From an uncultured Porphyromonas sp. (GTDB lineage Bacteria; Bacteroidota; Bacteroidia; Bacteroidales; Porphyromonadaceae), in contig NZ_CAMYEZ010000047.1 of assembly GCF_947254915.1 (NCBI RefSeq), positions 1 to 14,121 on the forward strand: a stretch of 14,121 bases of DNA. Direction: 5' to 3'. The notes below the pieces were generated by a model. It made no database searches. It had not been told where the DNA came from and worked only from the letters and a program-made list of their open reading frames with translations. Made by a program: the position numbers and the translations under genes. Below, one piece after another: positions 1-5,761 of this stretch. Positions within the stretch are counted from its first letter, which is position 1; each line of letters opens with the position of its first letter.

Positions 1-165
1 GCACAGATCGTGCGTCCCTACAAAGGGTTAGTCGTCTTGCTGTACTACAACGGACGCACAGATCGTGCGTCCCTACAAAGGGTTAGTCGTCTTGCTGTAC
101 TACAACGGACGCACAGATCGTGCGTCCCTACAAAGGGTTAGTCGTCTTGCTGTACTACAACGGAC
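1..165. repeat. Three perfect 55-bp tandem repeats, open at the window edge
   Basis: Three identical 55-bp copies lie at 1-55, 56-110 and 111-165. The array starts exactly at the window edge, so more copies may lie to the left. Each junction forms a perfect hairpin with arms GGACGCAC and GTGCGTCC around a 5-nt loop AGATC, for example at 52-72. The rest of each unit (CCTACAAAGGGTTAG onwards) is also identical between copies, so this is a minisatellite and not a CRISPR array, which would have variable spacers. No open reading frame of note covers it. It ends about 70 bp before the promoter of the next gene. Function is unknown; it could be an intergenic repeat that has amplified in place, or a transcription end or protein-binding site. 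Confidence 0.95.
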
Positions 166-233
166 ACCCCTCCCGCCAGACACTATATTAATAATGTATC
201 CGATCCAAGTGCCTCTAGTCGGAATAGTTTTAA

Positions 234-241
234 TATCTTTG
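234..241 (+). promoter_or_regulatory. Bacteroidota-type -7 element for the DAHP synthase gene
   Basis: TATCTTTG matches the Bacteroidota -7 consensus TAnnTTTG exactly and ends 30 nt before the ATG at 272. Transcription would start near 248, giving a leader of about 24 nt. No clear TTTG or TTG box is visible at the expected -33 position (around 211-215), so the promoter may be weak or depend on an activator. The call rests on the consensus match and position. Confidence 0.6.
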
Positions 242-271
242 TAGCGTATAAACGAGTATACAACCTTAGAT

Positions 272-1369
272 ATGGATGATTCGTCCGCCCATAGTACCCT
301 TGAGGAGCCTCCAGCGAGTCAGCTGCTGGTAGCGGGTCCCTGCAGTGCAGAGAGTCGCGAGCAACTGCTTGAGATCGCTCAAGGACTAAAGGCGCAAGGT
401 GTCACGCACTTCCGGGCTGCCTTGTGGAAGCCACGTACCCGTCCGGGATCCTTCGAGGGTGTCGGAGTGGAGGGGCTTGCTTGGCTCCAAGAGGTGCAGG
501 CCTCTACGGGACTCAAGGTGGGTACCGAGGTGTGTCTGCCCGAGCAGGTCGAGGCGGTACGCACTGCGGGCGTTGACTTCGTATGGATCGGTGCTCGTAC
601 GGTGAGCAATCCCTTTATGGTAGAGGCGATTGCCGAGCAACTAGAGGGAGCCACGCAGACCGTTTTGGTCAAGAACCCTATCAGTCCCGACGCCCCTCTA
701 TGGATGGGCGCCATAGAGCGTATCAAGAGCCGAGGAGTTGCCGAGGTGATGGCGATCCTGAGAGGCTGTACGCCTGTCTACACCAAGCAACTACGCAATA
801 GTCCTCACTGGGAGATGATAGCCCAGCTGCGTGCGCTCTATCATAAGCGTTATGGCGTGGGGGGACACCTGCCCATATTACTTGATCCAAGTCACATAGC
901 GGGGCGAGCTGATCTCCTAGAGGCGGTCTGCCGTACGGGGATGCTCTATCCGATCGATGGCTTTATGATTGAGTGCCACTGCGACCCCGAGCACGCTTGG
1001 ACAGATGCGCGTCAGCAGATCACGCCCGAGCAATTGCACCAGTTGCTCAAGTCGCTGCAACATCCTAGCAGTGACCACGATGCGATGCTCCGCCCGATGC
1101 GCTATCAGCTACGGGACCTGGATGCGGCACTCGTGGAGCTACTGGCGGAGCGCTGCAAGCTCACGCAAACTATCGGACGCTATAAGACGGCGAACCATCT
1201 AGGCCTTTATCAAGCTGAGCAACGCGCAGCGGTAGAGGCTCACTATATAGAGCTGGCTACTCAGTATGGACTAGATCCGCACTGGGCGGCGCAGCTATAC
1301 AACCTGATCCACGACTACTCCCTGCGAGGACAAGAAGCTGTGGACCCTGAAGATGACAATAACTTTTAG
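272..1369 (+). CDS. Bifunctional DAHP synthase / chorismate mutase (type II)
   Basis: This 365-residue cytosolic enzyme should catalyse two steps of aromatic amino acid synthesis: condensation of phosphoenolpyruvate with erythrose 4-phosphate, and chorismate to prephenate. The N-terminal part (about residues 18-262) is a class I, KDO8P-synthase-like DAHP synthase. It shows GPCSAES at 22-28, the substrate-binding KPRTRPGSFEG at 53-63, IGART at 106-110, KNP at 134-136 and the metal-site DPSH at 205-208. The C-terminal part (about 273-353) is an AroQ-type chorismate mutase helical domain, with the pattern RYQLRDLDAALVELLAERC followed by IGRYK. Length fits the Bacteroidota fusion family. In many relatives this gene sits with pheA and tyrA; here neither is adjacent, and a FolK-like gene follows after 23 bp. 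The start is set by the promoter about 30 nt upstream. Feedback control by fusion to the mutase is known for related fusions and is only inferred here. Confidence 0.93.
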   Translation: MDDSSAHSTLEEPPASQLLVAGPCSAESREQLLEIAQGLKAQGVTHFRAALWKPRTRPGSFEGVGVEGLAWLQEVQASTGLKVGTEVCLPEQVEAVRTAGVDFVWIGARTVSNPFMVEAIAEQLEGATQTVLVKNPISPDAPLWMGAIERIKSRGVAEVMAILRGCTPVYTKQLRNSPHWEMIAQLRALYHKRYGVGGHLPILLDPSHIAGRADLLEAVCRTGMLYPIDGFMIECHCDPEHAWTDARQQITPEQLHQLLKSLQHPSSDHDAMLRPMRYQLRDLDAALVELLAERCKLTQTIGRYKTANHLGLYQAEQRAAVEAHYIELATQYGLDPHWAAQLYNLIHDYSLRGQEAVDPEDDNNF

Positions 1370-1392
1370 AAGCTAGACTACTATAATAAGCA

Positions 1393-1773
1393 ATGAAAAA
1401 CAAAGCGATCATCAGCATAGGCAGTAATGAGCATCGCACGGCCAACGTAAAGGAGGTTATGGAGATACTCACGAAGCACTTCCCCACGATACGCTTTTCG
1501 ACGCCCCAGCTCACGGAGCCTATGGATATGCCCGAGGATGCTAAGGCTTTTCTCAATCTGATCGCGCTCTTTGAGACCGACTTAGATAGAGAGACTCTAG
1601 AGGCTAAGCTAAAGAAGCTCGAGACTAAGCTCGGACGTGACCACGATGACGATGAGGAGGGTATCATACCGATGGATCTAGACATCATCGAGTGGAACGA
1701 TGAGGTCTACAAGCCACAGGATATGGTCCGCCCCTATGTCGTCGCCGGACTAGACGAGCTAGACGAGCTGTAG
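1393..1773 (+). CDS. Short, degenerate HPPK (FolK)-like protein
   Basis: This 126-residue protein resembles 6-hydroxymethyl-7,8-dihydropterin pyrophosphokinase, the folate-pathway enzyme of about 160 residues in E. coli. Visible matches are the N-terminal ISIGSN, the FLN of the pterin-binding strand (residues 53-55), a helix ending in LETKLGR, and the DLDII stretch (about residues 95-99) whose two aspartates bind magnesium in true HPPK. The arginine- and tryptophan-containing catalytic loop (RWGPR in E. coli) just before DLD is replaced by an acidic run, DHDDDEEG. The C-terminus, which carries further substrate-contacting residues, is shortened and ends in an LDELDEL repeat. I infer that it is probably not an active kinase and that a full folK lies elsewhere. 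It likely shares a transcript with the upstream DAHP synthase gene. The reading frame itself is intact. Confidence 0.75.
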   Translation: MKNKAIISIGSNEHRTANVKEVMEILTKHFPTIRFSTPQLTEPMDMPEDAKAFLNLIALFETDLDRETLEAKLKKLETKLGRDHDDDEEGIIPMDLDIIEWNDEVYKPQDMVRPYVVAGLDELDEL

Positions 1774-1790
1774 CCTTTGGCAACAAGGCT
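1772..1790 (+). terminator. Weak hairpin at the end of the FolK-like gene
   Basis: AGCCTT and AAGGCT form a perfect 6-bp stem around a 7-nt loop, starting inside the stop codon. No run of T follows (CTATTAAAGG), so if it terminates at all it is inefficient and the downstream relA gene could be reached by read-through. Confidence 0.25.
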
Positions 1791-1800
1791 CTATTAAAGG

Positions 1801-1845
1801 ACTAGTGCTACTAGTGCCACTAGTTTCACTAGAAGCACTAGTCCT
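1801..1845. repeat. Phased 9-bp array of ACTAGT
   Basis: ACTAGT occurs at 1801, 1810, 1819 and 1837, with the one-base variant ACTAGA at 1828. This makes five consecutive 9-bp units whose last three bases vary (gct, gcc, ttc, agc, cct). The hexamer is itself a palindrome. The array lies in the 109-bp gap before the RSH gene. It could be a slippage-generated repeat or a multi-site operator; the sequence alone does not decide. Confidence 0.85.
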
Positions 1846-1880
1846 CTCTAACTTCTAATCTCTAACTTCTAATCTCTAAC
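1845..1880. repeat. 14-bp tandem repeat just upstream of the RSH start codon
   Basis: TCTCTAACTTCTAA occurs at 1845-1858 and 1859-1872, and a partial third copy (TCTCTAAC) at 1873-1880 runs to within 2 nt of the ATG at 1883. The repeat therefore occupies the whole ribosome-binding region, with no purine-rich Shine-Dalgarno sequence, and may set leader length. No TAnnTTTG promoter is seen in 1774-1882. Confidence 0.85.
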
Positions 1881-1882
1881 CC

Positions 1883-4081
1883 ATGCCTACCCATCACAGA
1901 GATGATCAGGAGCTCATGCGCTACCTCCTCCGGACAGCAGATCAGTTGGGGGTGGCGAGCTATGTGGCACCTTATCGGGAGCTACTCGAGCGACTCATCC
2001 GTGAGGGGCAGTATGGAGCTAATGCAGGAGAGGACGATCGGGAGACCTTTATGGAGCAAGCTGAGATGGCTCAGCTACTCTGCGATGAGATAGGGCTGGG
2101 AGTAGTCTCGATATCGGCGGTCCTACTGGAGCCTCCGTACATCCGCGGAGCTATCACAGCTCAAGAGGTTGAGGCGCTTTGTCCGCCTGGTACGCTCCCT
2201 CTCATAGAGCGTCTGGCGCAGACGCATGAATTGTACCATCGTTACGACCTTCGTCAGGCTGATCAGGGAGAGGAGTTTCTCCTGACCATCACCGAGGATA
2301 TACGTGTCGTCTTGATACTCCTTGTGGAGTGTCTCAATAAGTTGGTCTACGCCAAGGAGCGCATGGACGAGAGTCGTAGGGTACTGCTAGCTCAGGTGGC
2401 GCAGGTACTCTTCGTACCGACAGCTCACCGTCTAGGGCTTTACAAGATCAAGAGCCAGATGGAGGACTTGATCTTTAAGTACACAGACCCTAAGCATTAC
2501 TACGAGATCAAAGAGCTGATGGGGCAGACCATCGTGGCAAGACAAGCTTATATGGATGCTTTTGTTGCTCCTATCCAGAAGCGTCTCGAAGAACTTCCCC
2601 TTCGCTGGCCCTACACGATCAAGTCTAGGAGCAAAACTTTTACCTCCATCATGAACAAGATGCGCAACAAAGGGGTCGCTTTCGATGAGATCCACGACCT
2701 CTCCGCCATGCGCATCATCATCGACGCGCCACCCGAGGAGGAGTACGAGGCGTGCTGGCTCGTCTACTCGATCGTGACGGACCTCTACACGCCCAATACG
2801 AAGCGTCTCCGCGACTGGATCTCGCAGCCTAAGGCAAACGGCTATGAGTCTCTACAGATTACGGTGCAGGGACCTGAGGGCAAGAGCGTCGAGATACAGA
2901 TCCGCACCACGCGTATGGACCGTATCGCCGAGAGTGGCATGGCTGCGCACTGGCGCTACAAGGGCGTCTCGGGAGAAGCTAGTCTAGACTCGCAACTCAC
3001 CAGTATGCGTCAGGTGATCGAGGACTTGGCGGGTGATAAGGAGAAGGCGAATGCGCAGCTCTCTCTCCGAGTTGAGTCGAGAGATATCTTCGTCTTTACT
3101 CCGACGGGGCAGATGATTCGCCTGCCGAAGGGTGCTACGGTCCTGGACTTCGCCTTTGCCATACACTCCAATGTGGGGCTGATGGCGCAGAGTGCGCAGG
3201 TCAATGGCAAGCGCGCTAAGCTGAGAGATAAGCTGAAGAATGGCGATGTGGTCAACATTACCACGGCAAAGAACCAGCGCCCCTCCATAGACTGGCTCCA
3301 GTCGGTTACGACTCGCAAGGCGAAGAATAAGATCCGCCAAGCGATACGAGACCAGCAAGAGAGCGGACTGCAAGCGGGCAAGGAGCTCCTCGAGAGACGC
3401 TTTAAAAATAGACACCTTGTCTACCAAGAGTCTATCTTCACCTCCCTCTTACGCAAGATGGGGTACAAGGGGAATATGGACTTCTTCATAGACCTCTCTG
3501 AGGAGCGGGTCAATGTGCCTAACTTCCTCGATCAGTACGCTGCACTTAGTGCTGAGGCGGAGGCTCGCGCTGCCGAGAGTAGGCGTGTAGCTTCCACACC
3601 GACAGCGATTAAATCGCCAGAAGCTTCCGACGGACGAGAGATTGTGGTCTCCACGGCAGACTTCAAGGGGCTGGAGTACACGCTGGCCAATTGTTGCAAC
3701 CCTAAGATGGGCGATGAGATCTTTGCCTATCCCTCTAAGTCGGGGCTGAAGATACATACTCGTAGTTGCCCGAATGCCATTGACATCTTAGGCCGTCACG
3801 GAGACCGTGTCTTGCCAGCTCGCTGGCGGGGCATGGAGAGCTCTGCGGTGGTTGCGACGCTCTACGTGACGGCGCTTCACGATGCGGTCACAATAGGACG
3901 CGTCATCTCTACGCTCCATCAAGCGGACGAGTGTAGCTTGATCAATGAAGAACAACAGCTTGACGGGGGGCTTTGGCACGGTACTTTTACCTTTAGAGAG
4001 GGGGAGCGCCAAACGCTCTTTGCCTTGCAGGCACAGCTACAGAGCATCAAAGGGGTACAACAGGTGCGCCTCCAGCAGTAG
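1883..4081 (+). CDS. relA: RelA/SpoT-family (p)ppGpp synthetase with degenerate HD domain
   Basis: This 732-residue cytosolic protein should transfer pyrophosphate from ATP to GDP or GTP to make the stringent-response alarmone. In order it has a pseudo-hydrolase region (about 30-200), a synthetase (about 230-360), a TGS domain (about 400-462), a conserved-cysteine CC/zinc-finger region (about 598-645, NCCNPKMGDEI and HTRSCPNA) and a C-terminal ACT domain (about 655-730). The synthetase has RSKTFTSIMNKM, FDEIHDLSAMRII with the catalytic-type aspartate, PKANGYESLQ and the EIQIRT motif. In the hydrolase region, the usual HDVVEDT and ADRLHN signatures are replaced by LLEPPYIRG and VECLNKL, though the structural AHRLGLYKIKSQMEDL helix remains. 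Hydrolase activity is therefore unlikely and the protein is RelA-like. Its degradation partner would be a separate SpoT or Rel. The gene is flanked by repeats on both sides and converges on rplI. Confidence 0.93.
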   Translation: MPTHHRDDQELMRYLLRTADQLGVASYVAPYRELLERLIREGQYGANAGEDDRETFMEQAEMAQLLCDEIGLGVVSISAVLLEPPYIRGAITAQEVEALCPPGTLPLIERLAQTHELYHRYDLRQADQGEEFLLTITEDIRVVLILLVECLNKLVYAKERMDESRRVLLAQVAQVLFVPTAHRLGLYKIKSQMEDLIFKYTDPKHYYEIKELMGQTIVARQAYMDAFVAPIQKRLEELPLRWPYTIKSRSKTFTSIMNKMRNKGVAFDEIHDLSAMRIIIDAPPEEEYEACWLVYSIVTDLYTPNTKRLRDWISQPKANGYESLQITVQGPEGKSVEIQIRTTRMDRIAESGMAAHWRYKGVSGEASLDSQLTSMRQVIEDLAGDKEKANAQLSLRVESRDIFVFTPTGQMIRLPKGATVLDFAFAIHSNVGLMAQSAQVNGKRAKLRDKLKNGDVVNITTAKNQRPSIDWLQSVTTRKAKNKIRQAIRDQQESGLQAGKELLERRFKNRHLVYQESIFTSLLRKMGYKGNMDFFIDLSEERVNVPNFLDQYAALSAEAEARAAESRRVASTPTAIKSPEASDGREIVVSTADFKGLEYTLANCCNPKMGDEIFAYPSKSGLKIHTRSCPNAIDILGRHGDRVLPARWRGMESSAVVATLYVTALHDAVTIGRVISTLHQADECSLINEEQQLDGGLWHGTFTFREGERQTLFALQAQLQSIKGVQQVRLQQ

Positions 4082-4118
4082 CGCACTAGACGCTTTTAAC
4101 ATCGCAAGCATATAAGCA

Positions 4119-4293
4119 GAGGCTGTTGCGAAAGTCAACAGTCTCACAATCTTGCAAGCAAGATTGTCTAGACTTTGTAGAAAGGATGAAGCGCAAGGCG
4201 CTGAGGGTGAGGCCTGAAGGGAGCATACCTCCGTATGTGACCGAAGCCGAATCCCGAAAGCAACACAGCGATTCGCCTTTATGCAACAGTCTC
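4119..4293. mobile_element. Candidate MITE-like structured repeat (about 175 bp)
   Basis: GAGGCTGTTGC at 4119-4129 and GCAACAGTCTC at 4283-4293 are inverted repeats matching at 10 of 11 positions. The flanks carry the same AAGCA at 4114-4118 and 4294-4298, a possible 5-bp target duplication; the match extends to 8 bp (AAGCAGAG, 4114-4121 and 4294-4301). The left end folds on itself (4119-4128 with 4136-4145, 7-nt loop). It abuts a perfect 10-bp hairpin at 4146-4167 (ACAATCTTGC / GCAAGATTGT). A smaller 5-bp hairpin with loop CTCC sits at 4224-4237. Open frames cross it on both strands but resemble no protein I know. It could be a non-autonomous element, an IS remnant or a dispersed intergenic repeat; copy number elsewhere in the genome is unknown. 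Confidence 0.5.
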
Positions 4294-4297
4294 AAGC

Positions 4298-4338
4298 AGA
4301 GAGGGTCGCCACGTAGATGATACGTAGCGACCCTCTCT
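4298..4338. terminator. Strong hairpin, probable bidirectional terminator
   Basis: AGAGAGGGTCGC at 4298-4309 pairs perfectly with GCGACCCTCTCT at 4327-4338. An inner 5-bp stem ACGTA/TACGT encloses the loop GATGA, with one unpaired base on each side between the stems. It lies between the converging RSH gene (+) and rplI operon (-), where a shared terminator is expected. Neither side has a long T run, so efficiency is uncertain. Confidence 0.65.
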
Positions 4339-4348
4339 TAGATATTGT

Positions 4349-4370
4349 TGAGACTTATGAGGTAGTCTCA
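4349..4370. other. Small hairpin with TGAGACT / AGTCTCA arms
   Basis: A 7-bp perfect stem (4349-4355 with 4364-4370) closes an 8-nt loop. Its arms repeat the heptamer found at the end of the nearby candidate mobile element: AGTCTCA also occurs at 4140-4146 and 4288-4294. It may be a part-copy of that element's end or a secondary terminator. Confidence 0.4.
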
Positions 4371-4391
4371 GGAGAGCCTAGATGAATGACT

Positions 4392-4416
4392 GTGGTGCTA
4401 GCGCAAGCTACGCCAC
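4392..4416 (-). terminator. Hairpin downstream of rplI
   Basis: Read on the + strand, GTGGTG pairs with CGCCAC (one G-T wobble) and TAGC with GCTA around a 4-nt loop, with one bulged C at 4398. It begins about 23 nt beyond the rplI stop codon, a usual place for an operon-end terminator. No clear U tract follows on the - strand. Confidence 0.4.
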
Positions 4417-4438
4417 TAGGTCAGAGCTCTCTAATATA

Positions 4439-5005
4439 TTACTCAGCAGCCTCAGCTGTCTCCTCAGCCTGAGCCTCGGGAGCCTCTGTCTGCGCCTCGG
4501 CAGCAGCCTCAGGAGCTGGAGCAGGAGCTGGAGCTGGCGTCTCAGACTCGATGACGGCGTGATTCTCCGAGATGACGGTGAAGGTGATAGGCACGATCAC
4601 CTCACGGTGTAGACGTACCTGAGCCTCGTAGTCGCCAACCTCCTTGACAGCTTTCTTGATCTGGATGATCTTGCGATCGATCTCGAAGCCCTTCTCAGCG
4701 AGTGCCTCAGCGAGCTGTATGTTGGTCACAGAGCCAAAGATGACACCATACTTAGATGTCTTAGCCTTGATCTCTAGGTGCATGCCATCGATCTTCTGAC
4801 CGAGAGCCTGTGCCTCCTGCTTGATAGCCTCGAGCTTGTGAGCTCTCTGGCGCAGCTCCTCAGCGAGCATCTTCTTAGCGCTCTCGCTAGCGATGACAGC
4901 CTTCTTCTGAGGGATTAGGTAGTTGCGTCCGTAGCCATCCTTGACAGTTACGATATCATCCTTAAAGCCTAGGTTGATAATGTCTTCTTTCAGTATTACT
5001 TCCAT
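4439..5005 (-). CDS. rplI: 50S ribosomal protein L9 with long acidic tail
   Basis: L9 binds 23S rRNA at the base of the L1 stalk and helps reading-frame maintenance. The N-terminal rRNA-binding domain (about 1-50) carries the family signature GFKDDIVTVKDGYGRNYLIP. A long connecting helix (about 40-75) and the C-terminal domain (to about 152) follow. The protein has 188 residues against about 150 in most bacteria. The extra part, from about residue 154, is a low-complexity Ala/Glu/Pro tail beginning TPAPAPAPAPEAAAEAQ and ending in ETAEAAE. It is the last gene of the rpsF-rpsR-rplI operon, 25 bp after rpsR. The tail is in frame and uninterrupted, so it appears real rather than a frameshift product. 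Confidence 0.97.
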   Translation of the reverse strand: MEVILKEDIINLGFKDDIVTVKDGYGRNYLIPQKKAVIASESAKKMLAEELRQRAHKLEAIKQEAQALGQKIDGMHLEIKAKTSKYGVIFGSVTNIQLAEALAEKGFEIDRKIIQIKKAVKEVGDYEAQVRLHREVIVPITFTVISENHAVIESETPAPAPAPAPEAAAEAQTEAPEAQAEETAEAAE

Positions 5006-5030
5006 TGTCTTATCGGTCTCTAGGTGATGA

Positions 5031-5297
5031 TTACTTCATAAGATCCGTTACGAAGGGTAGCAGAGCTAGGTGACGAGCACGCTTGACAGCCTGAGCTACA
5101 CGACGCTGGAACTTGAGGCTATTGCCTGTGATGCGACGAGGGAGGATCTTACCCTGATCATTGAGGAACTTCTTGAGGAACTCGGGGTCCTTGTAGTCCA
5201 CAAACTTGATGCCAGCCTTCTTAAAGCGGCAGTACTTCTTCTGCTGTACCTCTCCGGGGAGTGGTCTGCTATAGCGACCTCTTCTTGTTCTTGCCAT
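5031..5297 (-). CDS. rpsR: 30S ribosomal protein S18
   Basis: S18 is a small-subunit protein that pairs with S6 on the platform of the 30S subunit. The 88 residues include the conserved KYCRFKKAGIKFVDYKD, the central KILPRRITG and the C-terminal RRVAQAVKRARHLALLPF that contacts rRNA. Its start lies only 3 bp after the rpsF stop, consistent with translational coupling of the S6-S18 pair. Confidence 0.98.
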   Translation of the reverse strand: MARTRRGRYSRPLPGEVQQKKYCRFKKAGIKFVDYKDPEFLKKFLNDQGKILPRRITGNSLKFQRRVAQAVKRARHLALLPFVTDLMK

Positions 5298-5300
5298 GGT

Positions 5301-5648
5301 TTACTTCTCTGCTACAGGGTTACTTTTCAGTGCGCGACGCTTCTCAGCATACGCATGATGGAACTTGTCCTGAGCGATTGTGATGTAGCGCAGGACCGTC
5401 TCGTCACGTCTCATAAGTGTCTCAAAGGGCTTGATCACTGAAGGCTCAGCGTCAAACTCTATGAAGTGATAGAATCCGGTAGACTTCTTCTCGATGGGAT
5501 AGGCGAGCTTCTTGAGCCCCCAGTGCTCATCGTTCACAATCGTAGCACCTGCAGAGGTGAGATGTGATGTGAACTTATCTACCGCTTCCTTCATCTGAGC
5601 ATCAGACAAAACGGGAGTTAAAATGAAAACGGTTTCGTAGTGGTTCAT
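5301..5648 (-). CDS. rpsF: 30S ribosomal protein S6
   Basis: S6 binds S18 and helps assemble the central domain of 16S rRNA. The 115-residue sequence opens with the typical MNHYETVFILTPVLSD and contains GLKKLAYPIEKKSTGFY and a C-terminal RRDETVLRYI. It is the first gene of the rpsF-rpsR-rplI operon. It has a clear promoter 29-58 nt upstream. In other bacteria the S6:S18 complex can repress its own leader; the leader here is only about 22 nt, and I see no such structure. Confidence 0.98.
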   Translation of the reverse strand: MNHYETVFILTPVLSDAQMKEAVDKFTSHLTSAGATIVNDEHWGLKKLAYPIEKKSTGFYHFIEFDAEPSVIKPFETLMRRDETVLRYITIAQDKFHHAYAEKRRALKSNPVAEK

Positions 5649-5676
5649 ATATAGTTAGTAAAAATGCTATTGCCTG

Positions 5677-5706
5677 CAAAGGTACACATATTTATTGGAT
5701 AAACAA
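5677..5706 (-). promoter_or_regulatory. Promoter of the rpsF-rpsR-rplI operon
   Basis: On the - strand TACCTTTG (5677-5684) is a perfect Bacteroidota -7 element. TTG (5704-5706) lies 19 nt upstream, the usual -33 spacing. The start of transcription would fall near 5670, giving a leader of about 22 nt. This is the best promoter match in the window, as expected for ribosomal protein genes, and it separates this operon from the helicase operon upstream. Confidence 0.8.
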
Positions 5707-5761
5707 GCGCACCGCATCTCGCAGTCCTTTGTGGGGAGACTGGTGGAGGGGCAATAGAGGG

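Larger units (their letters stand above)
4082..4438. other. Gene-free convergent gap of 357 bp
   Basis: Between the RSH stop and the rplI stop there is no gene I can support. The gap holds the candidate repeat element (4119-4293) and three hairpins (4298-4338, 4349-4370, 4392-4416), which together cover most of it. Frames crossing the repeat on both strands (4126-4320 and 4086-4295) have no recognisable family, no clear promoter and low-complexity composition, and are left out as genes. Confidence 0.75.

Noticed and set aside
1..165. CRISPR array
   Set aside because: All parts of the 55-bp unit are identical between copies; a CRISPR array would have distinct spacers, and no cas gene is present.
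1257..1688. 143-residue reverse-strand frame
   Set aside because: It overlaps two well-supported + strand genes and is Ser-rich without recognisable domains, so it is a shadow frame.
1774..1882. Dedicated promoter for the RSH gene
   Set aside because: TAGCCTTTG near 1771 has three bases between TA and TTTG instead of two and overlaps the upstream stop codon; no other match is seen.
4126..4320. 64-residue open frame (and a 69-residue one on the opposite strand, 4086-4295)
   Set aside because: Both lie across the structured repeat and its hairpins, run on both strands over the same DNA, and match no family I know. They are probably chance frames in a repeat.
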